The notes beneath the pieces were generated by a model. The model was given only the letters and a program-made list of their open reading frames with translations, had not been told where the DNA came from and ran no database searches. This document shows, piece after piece, positions 36,380 to 45,299 of a stretch of DNA of 64,000 bases. This DNA is from Polaribacter sp. KT25b (GTDB lineage Bacteria; Bacteroidota; Bacteroidia; Flavobacteriales; Flavobacteriaceae). The first letter of the stretch is position 1; every line of letters begins with the position of its first letter. The position numbers and the translations under genes were made by a program. The DNA is taken from positions 992,001-1,056,000 of the forward strand of contig NZ_LT629752.1 of NCBI RefSeq assembly GCF_900105145.1, read 5' to 3'.

Positions 36380-36572
36380 CAATTTTATTTAGATGAAACA
36401 AGCTTTAGACTTGTTAAACCTATTGTATATTTTAAATAATTTGGGGATATTACTAAGCTTAGAACTGACGCTTATTTTAATAAACGGTGGCAAATGTACT
36501 TGTTTTTTATTAAAAAGAAAATATTTTAAGACTTAAAAAATACTTATATTTTATTAAATATTTTTAAACATA

Positions 36573-36604
36573 AAAAGCGGAACTATTTTAGGTTCCACTT
36601 TTTG
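36573..36604 (-). terminator. Terminator of giant surface protein 3 (diverged copy)
   Basis: GGAAC and GTTCC form the stem core, with A- and T-runs on either side (AAAAAGCGGAACTATTTTAG then GTTCCACTTTTT). It is recognisably related to the two identical terminators behind giant genes 1 and 2, but has mismatches. Confidence 0.75.
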
Positions 36605-36611
36605 ATATAAA

Positions 36612-39600
36612 TTATCTAAATATAATTTTAGAAGTTCCGTAATTGGTTTGTTTGCTGTTTACTTTTAAGAACAACATTCCTGGTTTTACCTTTACGTTAA
36701 AAGAAATTTCGTTTTTACCATTTAATAATTCAACAGGAGCAGTGTAGATTTCTTTACCAGTAACATCATATAAAGAAACTGTTGCATTTGTATCAACTTT
36801 ACTATATAGTAACACATTTACATTTCCTTGAGAAGGATTAGGATATGCCATAAAGTTATTCTCAAAAGTTTCAATTTTAGCAATCGTTTGTTCTTCAACC
36901 GCAGTTTTAGTGAATTTTACATCAGAAATTGTTAAATCTAATTCTTTTGTATTTGCTTCTACAGGTAAAAACGTAAAGGTAAGCGTTGTTAAATCGTCTG
37001 CTGTAATATTTTCTGATGTTCCTATAGATGTAAATGCATCAAAAGGCACATAATAGGTTTGCTCTTCTTCTGATAAATCTACCATAATTCTGTATTGAGC
37101 TTTCCAGTTTTCAATAGAAGATTTTACCAAACCTAACTCCATTAAACCAGATCCTTTTGCAGTAAAAGAAAGATATTTATAAGCTGTATAATCTGCAGGA
37201 ATATTTCCAGGTAATAATGATTTATAGATTCCTAAATAATCATATTCACTAACTGCTTTAATTTTAATGTTTCTGTTGATTGCAAGTTCGTCATCATTAT
37301 ATTCTCTATCAAAATCATTAGAAACAAAGTACTCTGTAATTTCTGTGTATTTAGAATCAAAATCTAAACCCCAGTTACCATCTGCATGATAAAAAGCATC
37401 TTGAATTTCGCCATCCACTTTAACAAGGCCATCATATTCATAACCATCAGCAATATCAATTTTTAAAATTTGTTCAGTTTCTGAGTTTACTGGGTTATAT
37501 CTATGTTTTAAATTGTTGGCAGTTTCAGAATAGATTTCCTCCATTGTAATTTCTATGTTTTGTGCTTTTTTGATACTTCTTAATGTAATTAATAAATTAG
37601 ATTTTTCTCTGTCAATTTTAGCAGCATAGGTTTTAGGAACTTTTTGAGTTTCTGTTTGAATAACCGGAATGTAAGATTTTAAGTTCGCTAAAATATCAGT
37701 TACTAATTTTTGAGTATCTGTAGGGTTTGTAGACCAAACTTGAAAGTTATATACATCATTAAATTTTGTGTAGTTATTTACATACCAATTTGTTTGAATG
37801 GTATAATTTGTGTCGTTATTATTTTTTGCAGTAGCAAATGAAATTGCATATTCAATAACTCCATTTCTTTGTTTGATGCCTTGCATTAAAAAGTTGTATC
37901 CGTCTAATTTTACAGCTTGAACACTTAGTATTTCTGCACCTTTTAAACGGTCGCAAGAAGCTTTTGTGTGGTTGTACACTTTATCTGAAGTTTTAACACC
38001 TAAAACTACACCTTTCGTATTTCCGTCAATAGAGAAATCTACAGAAAGAACTTCATCAGCTATTGTGTAATCTAAAATATCGGTTGGAGAAGTAACATGA
38101 GAAACATTACCTGCAATTAATTCTGTAGGAAACATATCTAAAATTGTTTGTCCTTTACCTTGATACGGTTGTGCGCTTTTTAATTTTGTTTTATTATAAA
38201 TAATGTCATCAGATTTTACAAAAATTGTAGGCTCACTTTTCTTTTTTCTGTTTACATATCTTTTTGTAACAGCATCTCCTAGGCTTTCACTTTCTAAACC
38301 GCCACTATTTCCTGTAGTAACTTCGTTAGAACTAATTGTTATAGCAATTGTTGACATGCTAGAACATCCGTTTTTAATTGCGGTTACTGTTACATTATAA
38401 GTTCCTGCTTGTGTAAAAGTAAAACTAACTGTTGCTTGATCTTGAAATAAATTAGAACCTTCGCTAGCTAATTCCCAATAGAATTCAGAAAATTCTGTAC
38501 TATTGGTTAAAGTTAATTCTTTGGTAACAGAACCGTTTGATGAATTTTTAGTAGTTTCTGTAATAATAGGATCTGTATTAGCTAAAACCTCTATTTGTTT
38601 TGTAGTTGTATTAGAACCAGAAGTATTTGTAGCTGTTAGTATTACAGTATAAGTACCAGAATTAACATAGGTTTTTGTAGGATTCATTTCTGTTGATGTT
38701 GATCCGTCTCCAAAATTCCAAATATAAGTTATAGGATTTGTTGGTTGTATAGTTCCGCCAGTGTTAGAGTTATTTGTAAATTGATATTCATTGCCAACTA
38801 AACATTGAGGATCTACATTTAAAGAAAAATCTGCAGTAGGAGCAACGCTAGAAGTTGTACAGCTTTTTATTGTTGGAATAAATTTTACACAATGAATAAC
38901 TCCACCATCATGATTAAAAGATTTTCCAATAACTTGTCCGTAAATATCTGCTTTATTAACTGTTTTATTGATATCAGCAAGTGGCGAAAAAAGAGTTCCT
39001 TTTATTTCATTAGCGCCTAAAATATTTAATTCTGTAGTATTATAGAAGTTATATAATATATAATAACTTTCATTTAATCCAATATTTAATTGATTCCAAA
39101 CATCCCAATTAAAAGTACCAGATGCATCAACATTAATGATTAAATATTGAGTTGCACTTGGTGGTTGATTAAAAGTAAAAGTAGTTACATTGTTTAAATC
39201 AGAGCCATTTATGTTTAAATAGTTAGCGCCATTTTGTAGGTTAATTTTTACTGTTGATGGTAGGTTTGTGTTGTTTATAGGTTGGTTGCTGTTATCTGTT
39301 AAAGTAATGTTGCTAGAACAATTAGACATGCTAGTAGAAGAGCTTTTCATAGTTTCAAAAGCACTAGTAAAATCTATTAAATTACTCTCAAAAATAGGAT
39401 TATTGCTAGAAGATACATTTAAAGCAGTAGAATTTGTAGAAAGCTGAATTCTTGAAGATGAATTATAATTAGCATCTGGTGTAATTCTAATATTAGCAGG
39501 AGCGTTTAACTCATCAAAATACCAAGAAGCATTCCCGTTTGTATTTCCTATTTTAGTATAATAAGAAGGATCAACGACTGTTAAAATTCCATTAGGGTTT

Positions 39601-41489
39601 GTAGTTCCTGTTGGGCAAGTTCCAGTTACTGTTTTTGTAACTTCAAAATTATCTAATAAGTTTCCGTAAGAAAGATTGTTGTTCGGTTTGCTAGATATTG
39701 CTTGAAATACAAAGTAAGCTTTGTTGTCTCCTGCTGGCACTGTATAAGTTCCAGTATATTGTTTCCAAGCATTTTTGCCAGTTTTCATTACAGCTTTTGT
39801 AGTTGCAGATGCTACAGTGCTACCAATTTTAACATCAGCTACATCTACGCCATCTCTTCCTCTGTGCCAAACAGACCAAGTTAAAACAGAGCCTGGTTCT
39901 GCACATATAACTTGATATAAAGCAGCTCTTTGTGTTGCATTTATTTCAGCATGAAATCCACCATTTTGAGAAGCTTTTCCTAAAAATCCTGATTTCCAGA
40001 TTTCTATTTTTTCATCAGTAGACGTTGTTCTCCAGCCATCAACATTATTTTGATCAAATTGTTTCCAAGTAGTAACGGTATTGTTGCTTTCAAAACTTCC
40101 GTTGTGTATTATTGTAGGATCTCCGCAATCGCAATCTTCATCGGTTGTGTTTATTGTAGTATTAAGTGGGTAATTTACATTTCCGTTTACTAAAAGTCCT
40201 ATTTTTGTTGTGGTTGATGAGCCATTAGTAGTAAAATCACCACAAGTATCAGAACCAATTCTGTAATCACCTTTAATAGTTAAATTTTCTCCAACTGCAA
40301 CAGTTCCTTTAGTTTCATCAGTTTTTACAGTTAAATCCTTTTGAACAAATACATTAAATCCTTGAGTAGGAGATATTGGGCTGTAAGGAACATCACAAAT
40401 AGAAGATACTATATTGTTATTTAAACTGCTACCAATTGTTTGACCAACTGTTGATGCAACTAATGGAACACCATTAGCATCTACGCCACCAGTTAATTGA
40501 TTGTTGTTAGTTGTAACAGTAAAGTTGCTTCCGCCTTCTAAAGCATCAGGACATCCATCATTATCAGAATCTGTATCTAAATGATTTGGAATATTATCAT
40601 TATCTGTATCTAAAACAAAAGGGTAGCTACATAAATCATTTATTAATCTTATTTTTTGACTATTTCTTTGTCCTCCTGTAGAAGCAGTAAACCCAAAATG
40701 AACTTTAGATTCGTTGTTAAAAATATTAGAAACTAAATCGTCTGTGTAATTTGCGATTACATTTCCATTAAAAGAGTAACTTAATGTTTTAGAACTTGCA
40801 TCCCAACTGAAATCTATAGGATACCAATTTCCATCTTCAATATTCCCTAAATCAGTCATTGTTGTAAGTCCGGCCCAAGTACTTGTTTTTTTTATTTGAG
40901 TGTGGTCGTTAGTTATGTCGTCTTGGTTTTGGTAAGTGTCAAATTCTATCGAAATTCCGTTTTTAATATGCCAAGCTCCAATTCCTTGACCAGTAATTCC
41001 AACAGTATTTATGCCATCAGGATCATTATGAAAAACAATTGCGATTCCGTCTGCGCCAATATCTTTTGTACCTAAATTAATTTCGATTGAAAAATTAAAA
41101 TCATAATTGAAGTCAATTTTTCCATAAGACATTGCAGATCCTGCTTGAGTTTGTAAATCTGGAGTAAGTTCAATTTCATTAGAATTCATAAATGAAGCGG
41201 TACCTGCGATAGAAAATAAGCTGCTTAAACTAGATGTAGCATTTAAGTTATTCTCATCACAATCTAAAATACCATCATTATCATCATCTAAATCACAAAT
41301 ATCAGAAATGCCATCGTTGTCTGAATCTAGATTACCAGAAGCTACAGCATCGCAAGGGTCAATTACTGTAGTTGATGTAGGTAAAACTTTGTTGTCATTT
41401 TTAACAGCATTATTTGTGTTGTTTGCAATTGCTATTTGTGCAAATAATAAGGTAAATACAGTAATTAAAATGGTTTTGAATGTTTTCAT
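36612..41489 (-). CDS. Giant T9SS surface protein 3: lectin-like plus choice-of-anchor A head
   Basis: A 1625-aa secreted protein. Order: signal peptide (about 1-22); thrombospondin type 3-like Ca-binding repeats (DSDNDGISDICDLDDDNDG, about 53-72); an L-type-lectin-like domain (about 85-290; GADGIAIVFHNDPDG, SIEFDTYQNQ); a second calcium-repeat stretch (DTDNDNIPNHLDTDSDNDG); a choice-of-anchor A domain (from about 372) interrupted by a beta-sandwich insert of about 165 residues (NGSFESNN ... LLDNFEVTK, resembling DUF642/galactose-binding folds) and resuming to KGTLFSPLADI and GQVIGKSFNHDGG; a PKD domain (YIWNFGDGST); a second PKD-like segment; the shared module (about 1064-1540); and a T9SS sorting domain. 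Carbohydrate binding is likely from the domains; the ligand is unknown. Confidence 0.92.
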   Translation of the reverse strand: MKTFKTILITVFTLLFAQIAIANNTNNAVKNDNKVLPTSTTVIDPCDAVASGNLDSDNDGISDICDLDDDNDGILDCDENNLNATSSLSSLFSIAGTASFMNSNEIELTPDLQTQAGSAMSYGKIDFNYDFNFSIEINLGTKDIGADGIAIVFHNDPDGINTVGITGQGIGAWHIKNGISIEFDTYQNQDDITNDHTQIKKTSTWAGLTTMTDLGNIEDGNWYPIDFSWDASSKTLSYSFNGNVIANYTDDLVSNIFNNESKVHFGFTASTGGQRNSQKIRLINDLCSYPFVLDTDNDNIPNHLDTDSDNDGCPDALEGGSNFTVTTNNNQLTGGVDANGVPLVASTVGQTIGSSLNNNIVSSICDVPYSPISPTQGFNVFVQKDLTVKTDETKGTVAVGENLTIKGDYRIGSDTCGDFTTNGSSTTTKIGLLVNGNVNYPLNTTINTTDEDCDCGDPTIIHNGSFESNNTVTTWKQFDQNNVDGWRTTSTDEKIEIWKSGFLGKASQNGGFHAEINATQRAALYQVICAEPGSVLTWSVWHRGRDGVDVADVKIGSTVASATTKAVMKTGKNAWKQYTGTYTVPAGDNKAYFVFQAISSKPNNNLSYGNLLDNFEVTKTVTGTCPTGTTNPNGILTVVDPSYYTKIGNTNGNASWYFDELNAPANIRITPDANYNSSSRIQLSTNSTALNVSSSNNPIFESNLIDFTSAFETMKSSSTSMSNCSSNITLTDNSNQPINNTNLPSTVKINLQNGANYLNINGSDLNNVTTFTFNQPPSATQYLIINVDASGTFNWDVWNQLNIGLNESYYILYNFYNTTELNILGANEIKGTLFSPLADINKTVNKADIYGQVIGKSFNHDGGVIHCVKFIPTIKSCTTSSVAPTADFSLNVDPQCLVGNEYQFTNNSNTGGTIQPTNPITYIWNFGDGSTSTEMNPTKTYVNSGTYTVILTATNTSGSNTTTKQIEVLANTDPIITETTKNSSNGSVTKELTLTNSTEFSEFYWELASEGSNLFQDQATVSFTFTQAGTYNVTVTAIKNGCSSMSTIAITISSNEVTTGNSGGLESESLGDAVTKRYVNRKKKSEPTIFVKSDDIIYNKTKLKSAQPYQGKGQTILDMFPTELIAGNVSHVTSPTDILDYTIADEVLSVDFSIDGNTKGVVLGVKTSDKVYNHTKASCDRLKGAEILSVQAVKLDGYNFLMQGIKQRNGVIEYAISFATAKNNNDTNYTIQTNWYVNNYTKFNDVYNFQVWSTNPTDTQKLVTDILANLKSYIPVIQTETQKVPKTYAAKIDREKSNLLITLRSIKKAQNIEITMEEIYSETANNLKHRYNPVNSETEQILKIDIADGYEYDGLVKVDGEIQDAFYHADGNWGLDFDSKYTEITEYFVSNDFDREYNDDELAINRNIKIKAVSEYDYLGIYKSLLPGNIPADYTAYKYLSFTAKGSGLMELGLVKSSIENWKAQYRIMVDLSEEEQTYYVPFDAFTSIGTSENITADDLTTLTFTFLPVEANTKELDLTISDVKFTKTAVEEQTIAKIETFENNFMAYPNPSQGNVNVLLYSKVDTNATVSLYDVTGKEIYTAPVELLNGKNEISFNVKVKPGMLFLKVNSKQTNYGTSKIIFR

Positions 41490-41581
41490 AACTGGTAATT
41501 TAAATGATCATTAAACTGATCTATACCGTAAAATTAAGATTATGATATTGACTTTTTAGCTCATCTTAGGTAAATGGCTTT

Positions 41582-41595
41582 TTTCTTTCGATGAA
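41582..41595. promoter_or_regulatory. Shared upstream motif, copy 3
   Basis: TTTCTTTCGATGAA, continuing to AAGG so that CTTTC-GAT-GAAAG forms an inverted repeat. Compare 30620-30633 and 36363-36379. Confidence 0.4.
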
Positions 41596-41718
41596 AGGTT
41601 GCTTGTTGTGCTTTAAGCGATTAAAGTTATTTATGGCTTTTATTAAAAGAAGTCTAGTAGTGTAAGTGTTTAAGAAAAAAACTTTTTTAAGTATCGATTT
41701 TGTGATTAATTCATAGAA

Positions 41719-41747
41719 AAAAGAATGAGGCTAAAAACCTCATTCTT
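41719..41747 (-). terminator. Terminator after the 54-aa secreted peptide gene
   Basis: AAGAATGAGG and CCTCATTCTT form a 10-bp stem over a 7-nt loop. On the minus strand it is followed by TTCTTTTTTC, so it ends transcription coming from the small ORF at 41927-42091, about 180 nt away. Confidence 0.75.
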
Positions 41748-41926
41748 ATTGATCAAACTAACTAATTAACTAACTAAACTATTTTTAAGGTTTTTTTAAT
41801 ATCGAAAGATTATAAGCCTTATTTTTTTTTGAATGAATCTGAATGTATAGAAGGATGCTCTTATACAAATTTTATAGATTTATTTTTTGATTATGTTTTT
41901 TAAAGATATAGATTTCTTCCTTTGTT

Positions 41927-42091
41927 TTAAATAGAAGAGCAATTAACGTCTATTGAAGTTGTATGAGTTACATTAGAATTGGTATAAATATTGAACTCTT
42001 TTTTAGAAATTGATGGGTTGAAACTGTATGCTGTTTTTATAAAAAGTATGATAATAGCAATAGAGAAAAAAATCTTTTTTTGAGTGTTCAT
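41927..42091 (-). CDS. Small secreted peptide, 54 aa (unrecognised)
   Basis: An ORF too short for ordinary ORF calling. ATG at 42091 begins MNTQKKIFFSIAIIILFIKT, a good signal peptide, with probable cleavage after AYS-F; a mature part of about 30 residues has one Cys three residues from the end (CSSI). It lies 130 nt downstream of the symporter stop and has a strong terminator beyond it on the same strand. The signal peptide, position and terminator support it; I know no family. It might be a surface-associated peptide or a spurious ORF. Confidence 0.5.
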   Translation of the reverse strand: MNTQKKIFFSIAIIILFIKTAYSFNPSISKKEFNIYTNSNVTHTTSIDVNCSSI

Positions 42092-42221
42092 AATGTTGGG
42101 GGTTACAATGATTTTATAAATTTATAATAAAAATGTCGAAAACCCAAGTGTTTTTAGGTTTTTAGCATTTTTTTAATACTTGAGCAATAAAATTATTAAA
42201 CAAAAAGAGACTTTTATTGAT

Positions 42222-43667
42222 TTAAGCTTCGGCTTTTTTTAATTTAAAGATCGATAAAGCTATAAAAGTAATAAGACCATTTAAAATTAATAACGCAAAA
42301 CCAAAATCGAAATTTAAATAGTGTAAACATAAGTAACTTACTAAATATGTTAAAAAAGGAGATGTTATACAGATAAAAGGTACAGCTTTGTCTTTAATTT
42401 TCAATTTTGTAAATAAACCAAAAGCATACAGCCCTAATAAGGGGCCGTAGGTGTAATTTGCAAATGTGAATATTTTGGCAATAACGCTTGCATCAGCAAT
42501 AAAGTATTTGAAAATTAAAATGGTGCCTATTAATATAAATGAAAATAATATGTGAATTTTCTTTCTAATTTTTTCTTGATCTGCTTCTTTTTTCTTTTTG
42601 TCAATTTCTAAAATATCAATGCTAAAAGAAGTTGTTAAAGCAGTTAAAGCAGAATCTGCACTTGAATATGCAGCAGCAATTAAACCTAATAAAAAGAAAA
42701 TAGCGGTTGCTAAACCTAGTGTTCCTTTGGTTGCAATAATAGGAAAAAGCTCGTCTTTATGAGCGTCAATTCCGTTTTTTTGAGCGTAATCTGTTAAAAG
42801 AATTCCTAGAGCTAAAAAGAAAAAATTAACAATTACGAGCACAATTGTAAACCAAAACATGTTTTTTTGCGCATCTTTTAAGTTTCTACAAGTAAGGTTT
42901 TTTTGCATCATATCTTGGTCTAAACCTGTCATTACAATTGATATAAATGCACCTGCTAAAAATTGTTTCCAAAAATAATTTCCTGCATTTACATCATCAA
43001 AAAAGAAAGTTTTAGAAAGTTTATTATCTGCAACATAAGAGAAAATATTAGAGATATGTAATTCATTAGAAATTGTATAAATACAAACGCCAACTGCAAT
43101 TAGCATAAAGAGTGTTTGCAAAGTGTCTGTCCAAACAATGGTTTTAATTCCGCCTTTAAAAGTGTACAGCCAAATTAATAAAATAGTAATTGTAACTGTA
43201 GCCCAAAAAGGAATTCCATATTCATCAAACAATAACAATTGTAATACATTTGCTACTAAAAAAAGCCTAAAAGCAGAGCCAATTACTCTAGAAAGTAAAA
43301 AGAAACTTGCGCCAGTTTTATAAGAATAGTTTCCAAATCTATCTTGTAAATAGCTGTAAATTGATGTTAAATTCAATCGATAATAGAGTGGAAGTAATAC
43401 TAAACCAATAACGGCGTAACCCACAACATACCCCAAAACCATTTGCATATAACTCATGCTTTGCGCTTCTACCCAACCAGGAACGGAAATAAAAGTTACG
43501 CCAGAAAGCGATGCGCCAATCATACCAAAAGCTACTAAATACCAAGGAGAAGAATTGTTTGCTTTAAAAAAAGTTTTGTTGTTTGCTGATTTTCCTGTGA
43601 TAAAAGAAATTAAAATTAATACAGAAAAATAAGCTACAATTAAGAGGATTATATGAATTGGTTGCAT
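42222..43667 (-). CDS. Sodium:solute symporter (SSS family)
   Basis: A 481-aa inner-membrane protein with about 13 hydrophobic segments and the SSS (LeuT-fold) signatures: SLSGVTFISVPGW near residues 53-65, a conserved GLDQDMMQKNLTCRN loop near 258, and GLIAAAYSSADSALTALTT near 330-348, the Na2-site region. The solute cannot be told; the family takes up sugars, amino acids, sialic acid, nucleosides or organic acids. It is a single gene between the small peptide gene and the divergent recR. Confidence 0.94.
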   Translation of the reverse strand: MQPIHIILLIVAYFSVLILISFITGKSANNKTFFKANNSSPWYLVAFGMIGASLSGVTFISVPGWVEAQSMSYMQMVLGYVVGYAVIGLVLLPLYYRLNLTSIYSYLQDRFGNYSYKTGASFFLLSRVIGSAFRLFLVANVLQLLLFDEYGIPFWATVTITILLIWLYTFKGGIKTIVWTDTLQTLFMLIAVGVCIYTISNELHISNIFSYVADNKLSKTFFFDDVNAGNYFWKQFLAGAFISIVMTGLDQDMMQKNLTCRNLKDAQKNMFWFTIVLVIVNFFFLALGILLTDYAQKNGIDAHKDELFPIIATKGTLGLATAIFFLLGLIAAAYSSADSALTALTTSFSIDILEIDKKKKEADQEKIRKKIHILFSFILIGTILIFKYFIADASVIAKIFTFANYTYGPLLGLYAFGLFTKLKIKDKAVPFICITSPFLTYLVSYLCLHYLNFDFGFALLILNGLITFIALSIFKLKKAEA

Positions 43668-43822
43668 AGTTAAATATGAGTGTTCAATTAAGAAATACGA
43701 ATATAGAATTTTTTAGAGTTCATAGAATGGAAATTATTAAAAGAAAATTTAGGAAGAATTAAAAAGTAGAATTTAGGTTTATTTTTATTAGTTATAATTT
43801 ATGATTCATAATTGATAATTTG

Positions 43823-43830
43823 TAATTTTG
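43823..43830 (+). promoter_or_regulatory. -7 box that makes the recR mRNA nearly leaderless
   Basis: TAATTTTG (43823-43830), an exact TAnnTTTG match, ends only 6 nt before the ATG at 43837. The frame continues upstream to a TTG inside this box (43828), which therefore cannot be the start if the promoter is used. Confidence 0.55.
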
Positions 43831-43836
43831 CACGCT

Positions 43837-44454
43837 ATGGATTTTTCATCAAAAATATTAGAAAATGCAGTAAATGAGGTTTCGCGTTTACCAGGAATAG
43901 GAAAACGTACAGCTTTGCGTTTGGTTTTGCATTTATTAAAACAGCCAAAAGAAAATACTAAATATTTATCTGAAGCTCTTTTGCATTTAAGAAATGATGT
44001 AAAAAATTGCGAAAAATGTTTTAATATTTCTGATACTGTTTTGTGTGATATTTGTAGTAGCCCAAAAAGAAACCCAGAAATTGTTTGTGTTGTTGAAGAT
44101 ATTAGAGATGTAATGGCTATAGAAAGCACATCGCAATTTAATGGATTGTATCATGTTTTAGGTGGTAAAATTTCGCCAATTGAAGGCATTGGCCCTCAAA
44201 ATTTAGAGATAGATTCTTTAATTGAAAAAGTTTCTTCTGGTGAAATTAAAGAACTTATTTTTGCTTTAAGTTCTACAATGGAAGGTGATACAACCAATTT
44301 TTATATTTATAAACAAATAGAAAAATTCGAAATTACTACAAGTACAATTGCACGTGGAATTGCTGTTGGTGACGAATTAGAATTCGCAGATGAAGTTACT
44401 TTAGGGAGATCTATTATAAATAGAATTCCTTTTGAACAAAGTATAAGGAGCTAG
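43837..44454 (+). CDS. recR: Recombination mediator protein RecR
   Basis: Works with RecF/RecO in loading RecA at gaps. From ATG 43837 it is 205 aa: helix-hairpin-helix [15 protein letters not shown] near residues 14-28, the C4 zinc finger CEKC ... CDIC near 56-75, then the TOPRIM domain starting [14 protein letters not shown], and the GGKISP and [16 protein letters not shown] segments. The length and motifs are normal. The message is probably nearly leaderless. It converges on the hemJ-like gene with no clear terminator between them. Confidence 0.96.
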   Translation: MDFSSKILENAVNEVSRLPGIGKRTALRLVLHLLKQPKENTKYLSEALLHLRNDVKNCEKCFNISDTVLCDICSSPKRNPEIVCVVEDIRDVMAIESTSQFNGLYHVLGGKISPIEGIGPQNLEIDSLIEKVSSGEIKELIFALSSTMEGDTTNFYIYKQIEKFEITTSTIARGIAVGDELEFADEVTLGRSIINRIPFEQSIRS

Positions 44455-44527
44455 CTTTTAGTCTTCGGTCTTTAGTTTATAGTTTTCTGAATACTGCAAT
44501 TGAATACTGCTACTGTAAACTGAAAAA

Positions 44528-45103
44528 TTATTCACGATCTAAAACCTCTTTCTCTGCTTTTTCCCAAGAATTTTTTTCTCTAATTTTTTTGTAGAGTTTA
44601 ATTCCTAGCATTAGTAAAACTCCAAAAAGTATAATTCCTACAACTCCCCAAATCCAGTTAATGGCACTTTTTAGTGTTACTAAAAAAACAACTGCAAAAA
44701 GAATTATTGTTGCAACTTCGTTCCAGATTCTTAGTTTAAATGCAGAATATTTAATGATGTTGTTTTGTAGTTGGCTGTAAATTCGATGACAAGAATAATG
44801 ATAAAAATATAAGGCTAAAATGAACGTTAATTTTACATGCATCCAAGGCATTTCTAAATAATAAGGATTTTTAACTAGCATCCAAATGCCAAAAATACTA
44901 GCTAAGATTGCAGAAGGCCAAGTAATAATATACCACAACCTTTTGCTCATTAATTTATACTGAGTTTGTAAAATTTCTTTTGCGGGTTCAGGTTTTTTCT
45001 CAGCTTCTATATGATAAATAAACAATCGAATTATATAGAACAAACCTGCAAACCAAGTTACTACAAAAATTATGTGTAATGCTTTTATGTATAAAAAATC
45101 CAT
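44528..45103 (-). CDS. hemJ: HemJ-like protoporphyrinogen IX oxidase
   Basis: A 191-aa inner-membrane protein of the HemJ/CopD-like family with four or five membrane helices. The family's conserved N-terminal His is in ALHIIFVVTWFAGLFY (His10), and the conserved Lys is in WMHVKL (Lys91). HemJ oxidises protoporphyrinogen IX to protoporphyrin IX and binds heme itself. The frame opens at 45172, but ATG 45103 gives the standard MxFLYIKALH start. Its position next to hemH and the other hem genes strongly supports the role and completes the pathway. Confidence 0.88.
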   Translation of the reverse strand: MDFLYIKALHIIFVVTWFAGLFYIIRLFIYHIEAEKKPEPAKEILQTQYKLMSKRLWYIITWPSAILASIFGIWMLVKNPYYLEMPWMHVKLTFILALYFYHYSCHRIYSQLQNNIIKYSAFKLRIWNEVATIILFAVVFLVTLKSAINWIWGVVGIILFGVLLMLGIKLYKKIREKNSWEKAEKEVLDRE

Positions 45104-45299
45104 AAGTTTTAAATTGAGTTTTAGCGTTTGTAATTCGTTTATAAATAAGCTTAGCCCTGATTGAAATGGCATCCTTTTTATGCTGAACTGGTTTTAATAT
45201 CTGTTACAAATAATAAATTACTTTTAAATTTAGTAAGATGCTGAAATATATTTAGCATAAAAAGATACAATGAAAAGCAGGAAATAGCTTCTTATAATT

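Larger units (their letters stand above)
36291..36611. other. Intergenic region between giant genes 2 and 3
   Basis: About 320 nt without an ORF. From the gene 2 side it holds TATTTTTG on minus (36339-36332, an exact -7 box 42 nt before the start), the dyad CTTTCGTTAGAAAG (36366-36379), ATTTGGGGAT (36439-36448), and at the far side the terminator of gene 3 (36573-36604). Confidence 0.65.
41490..41926. other. Intergenic region upstream of giant gene 3
   Basis: About 440 nt without a convincing ORF. It contains TTTCTTTCGATGAA (41582-41595), identical to the motif before giant gene 1 and 93 nt from the giant gene 3 start, and a minus-strand terminator (41719-41747). No exact -7 box was found for giant gene 3. 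Confidence 0.55.

Noticed and set aside
22663..41489. Prophage tail-fibre locus
   Set aside because: No phage structural, lysis or integrase genes are present; T9SS sorting domains and signal peptides point to secreted surface proteins.
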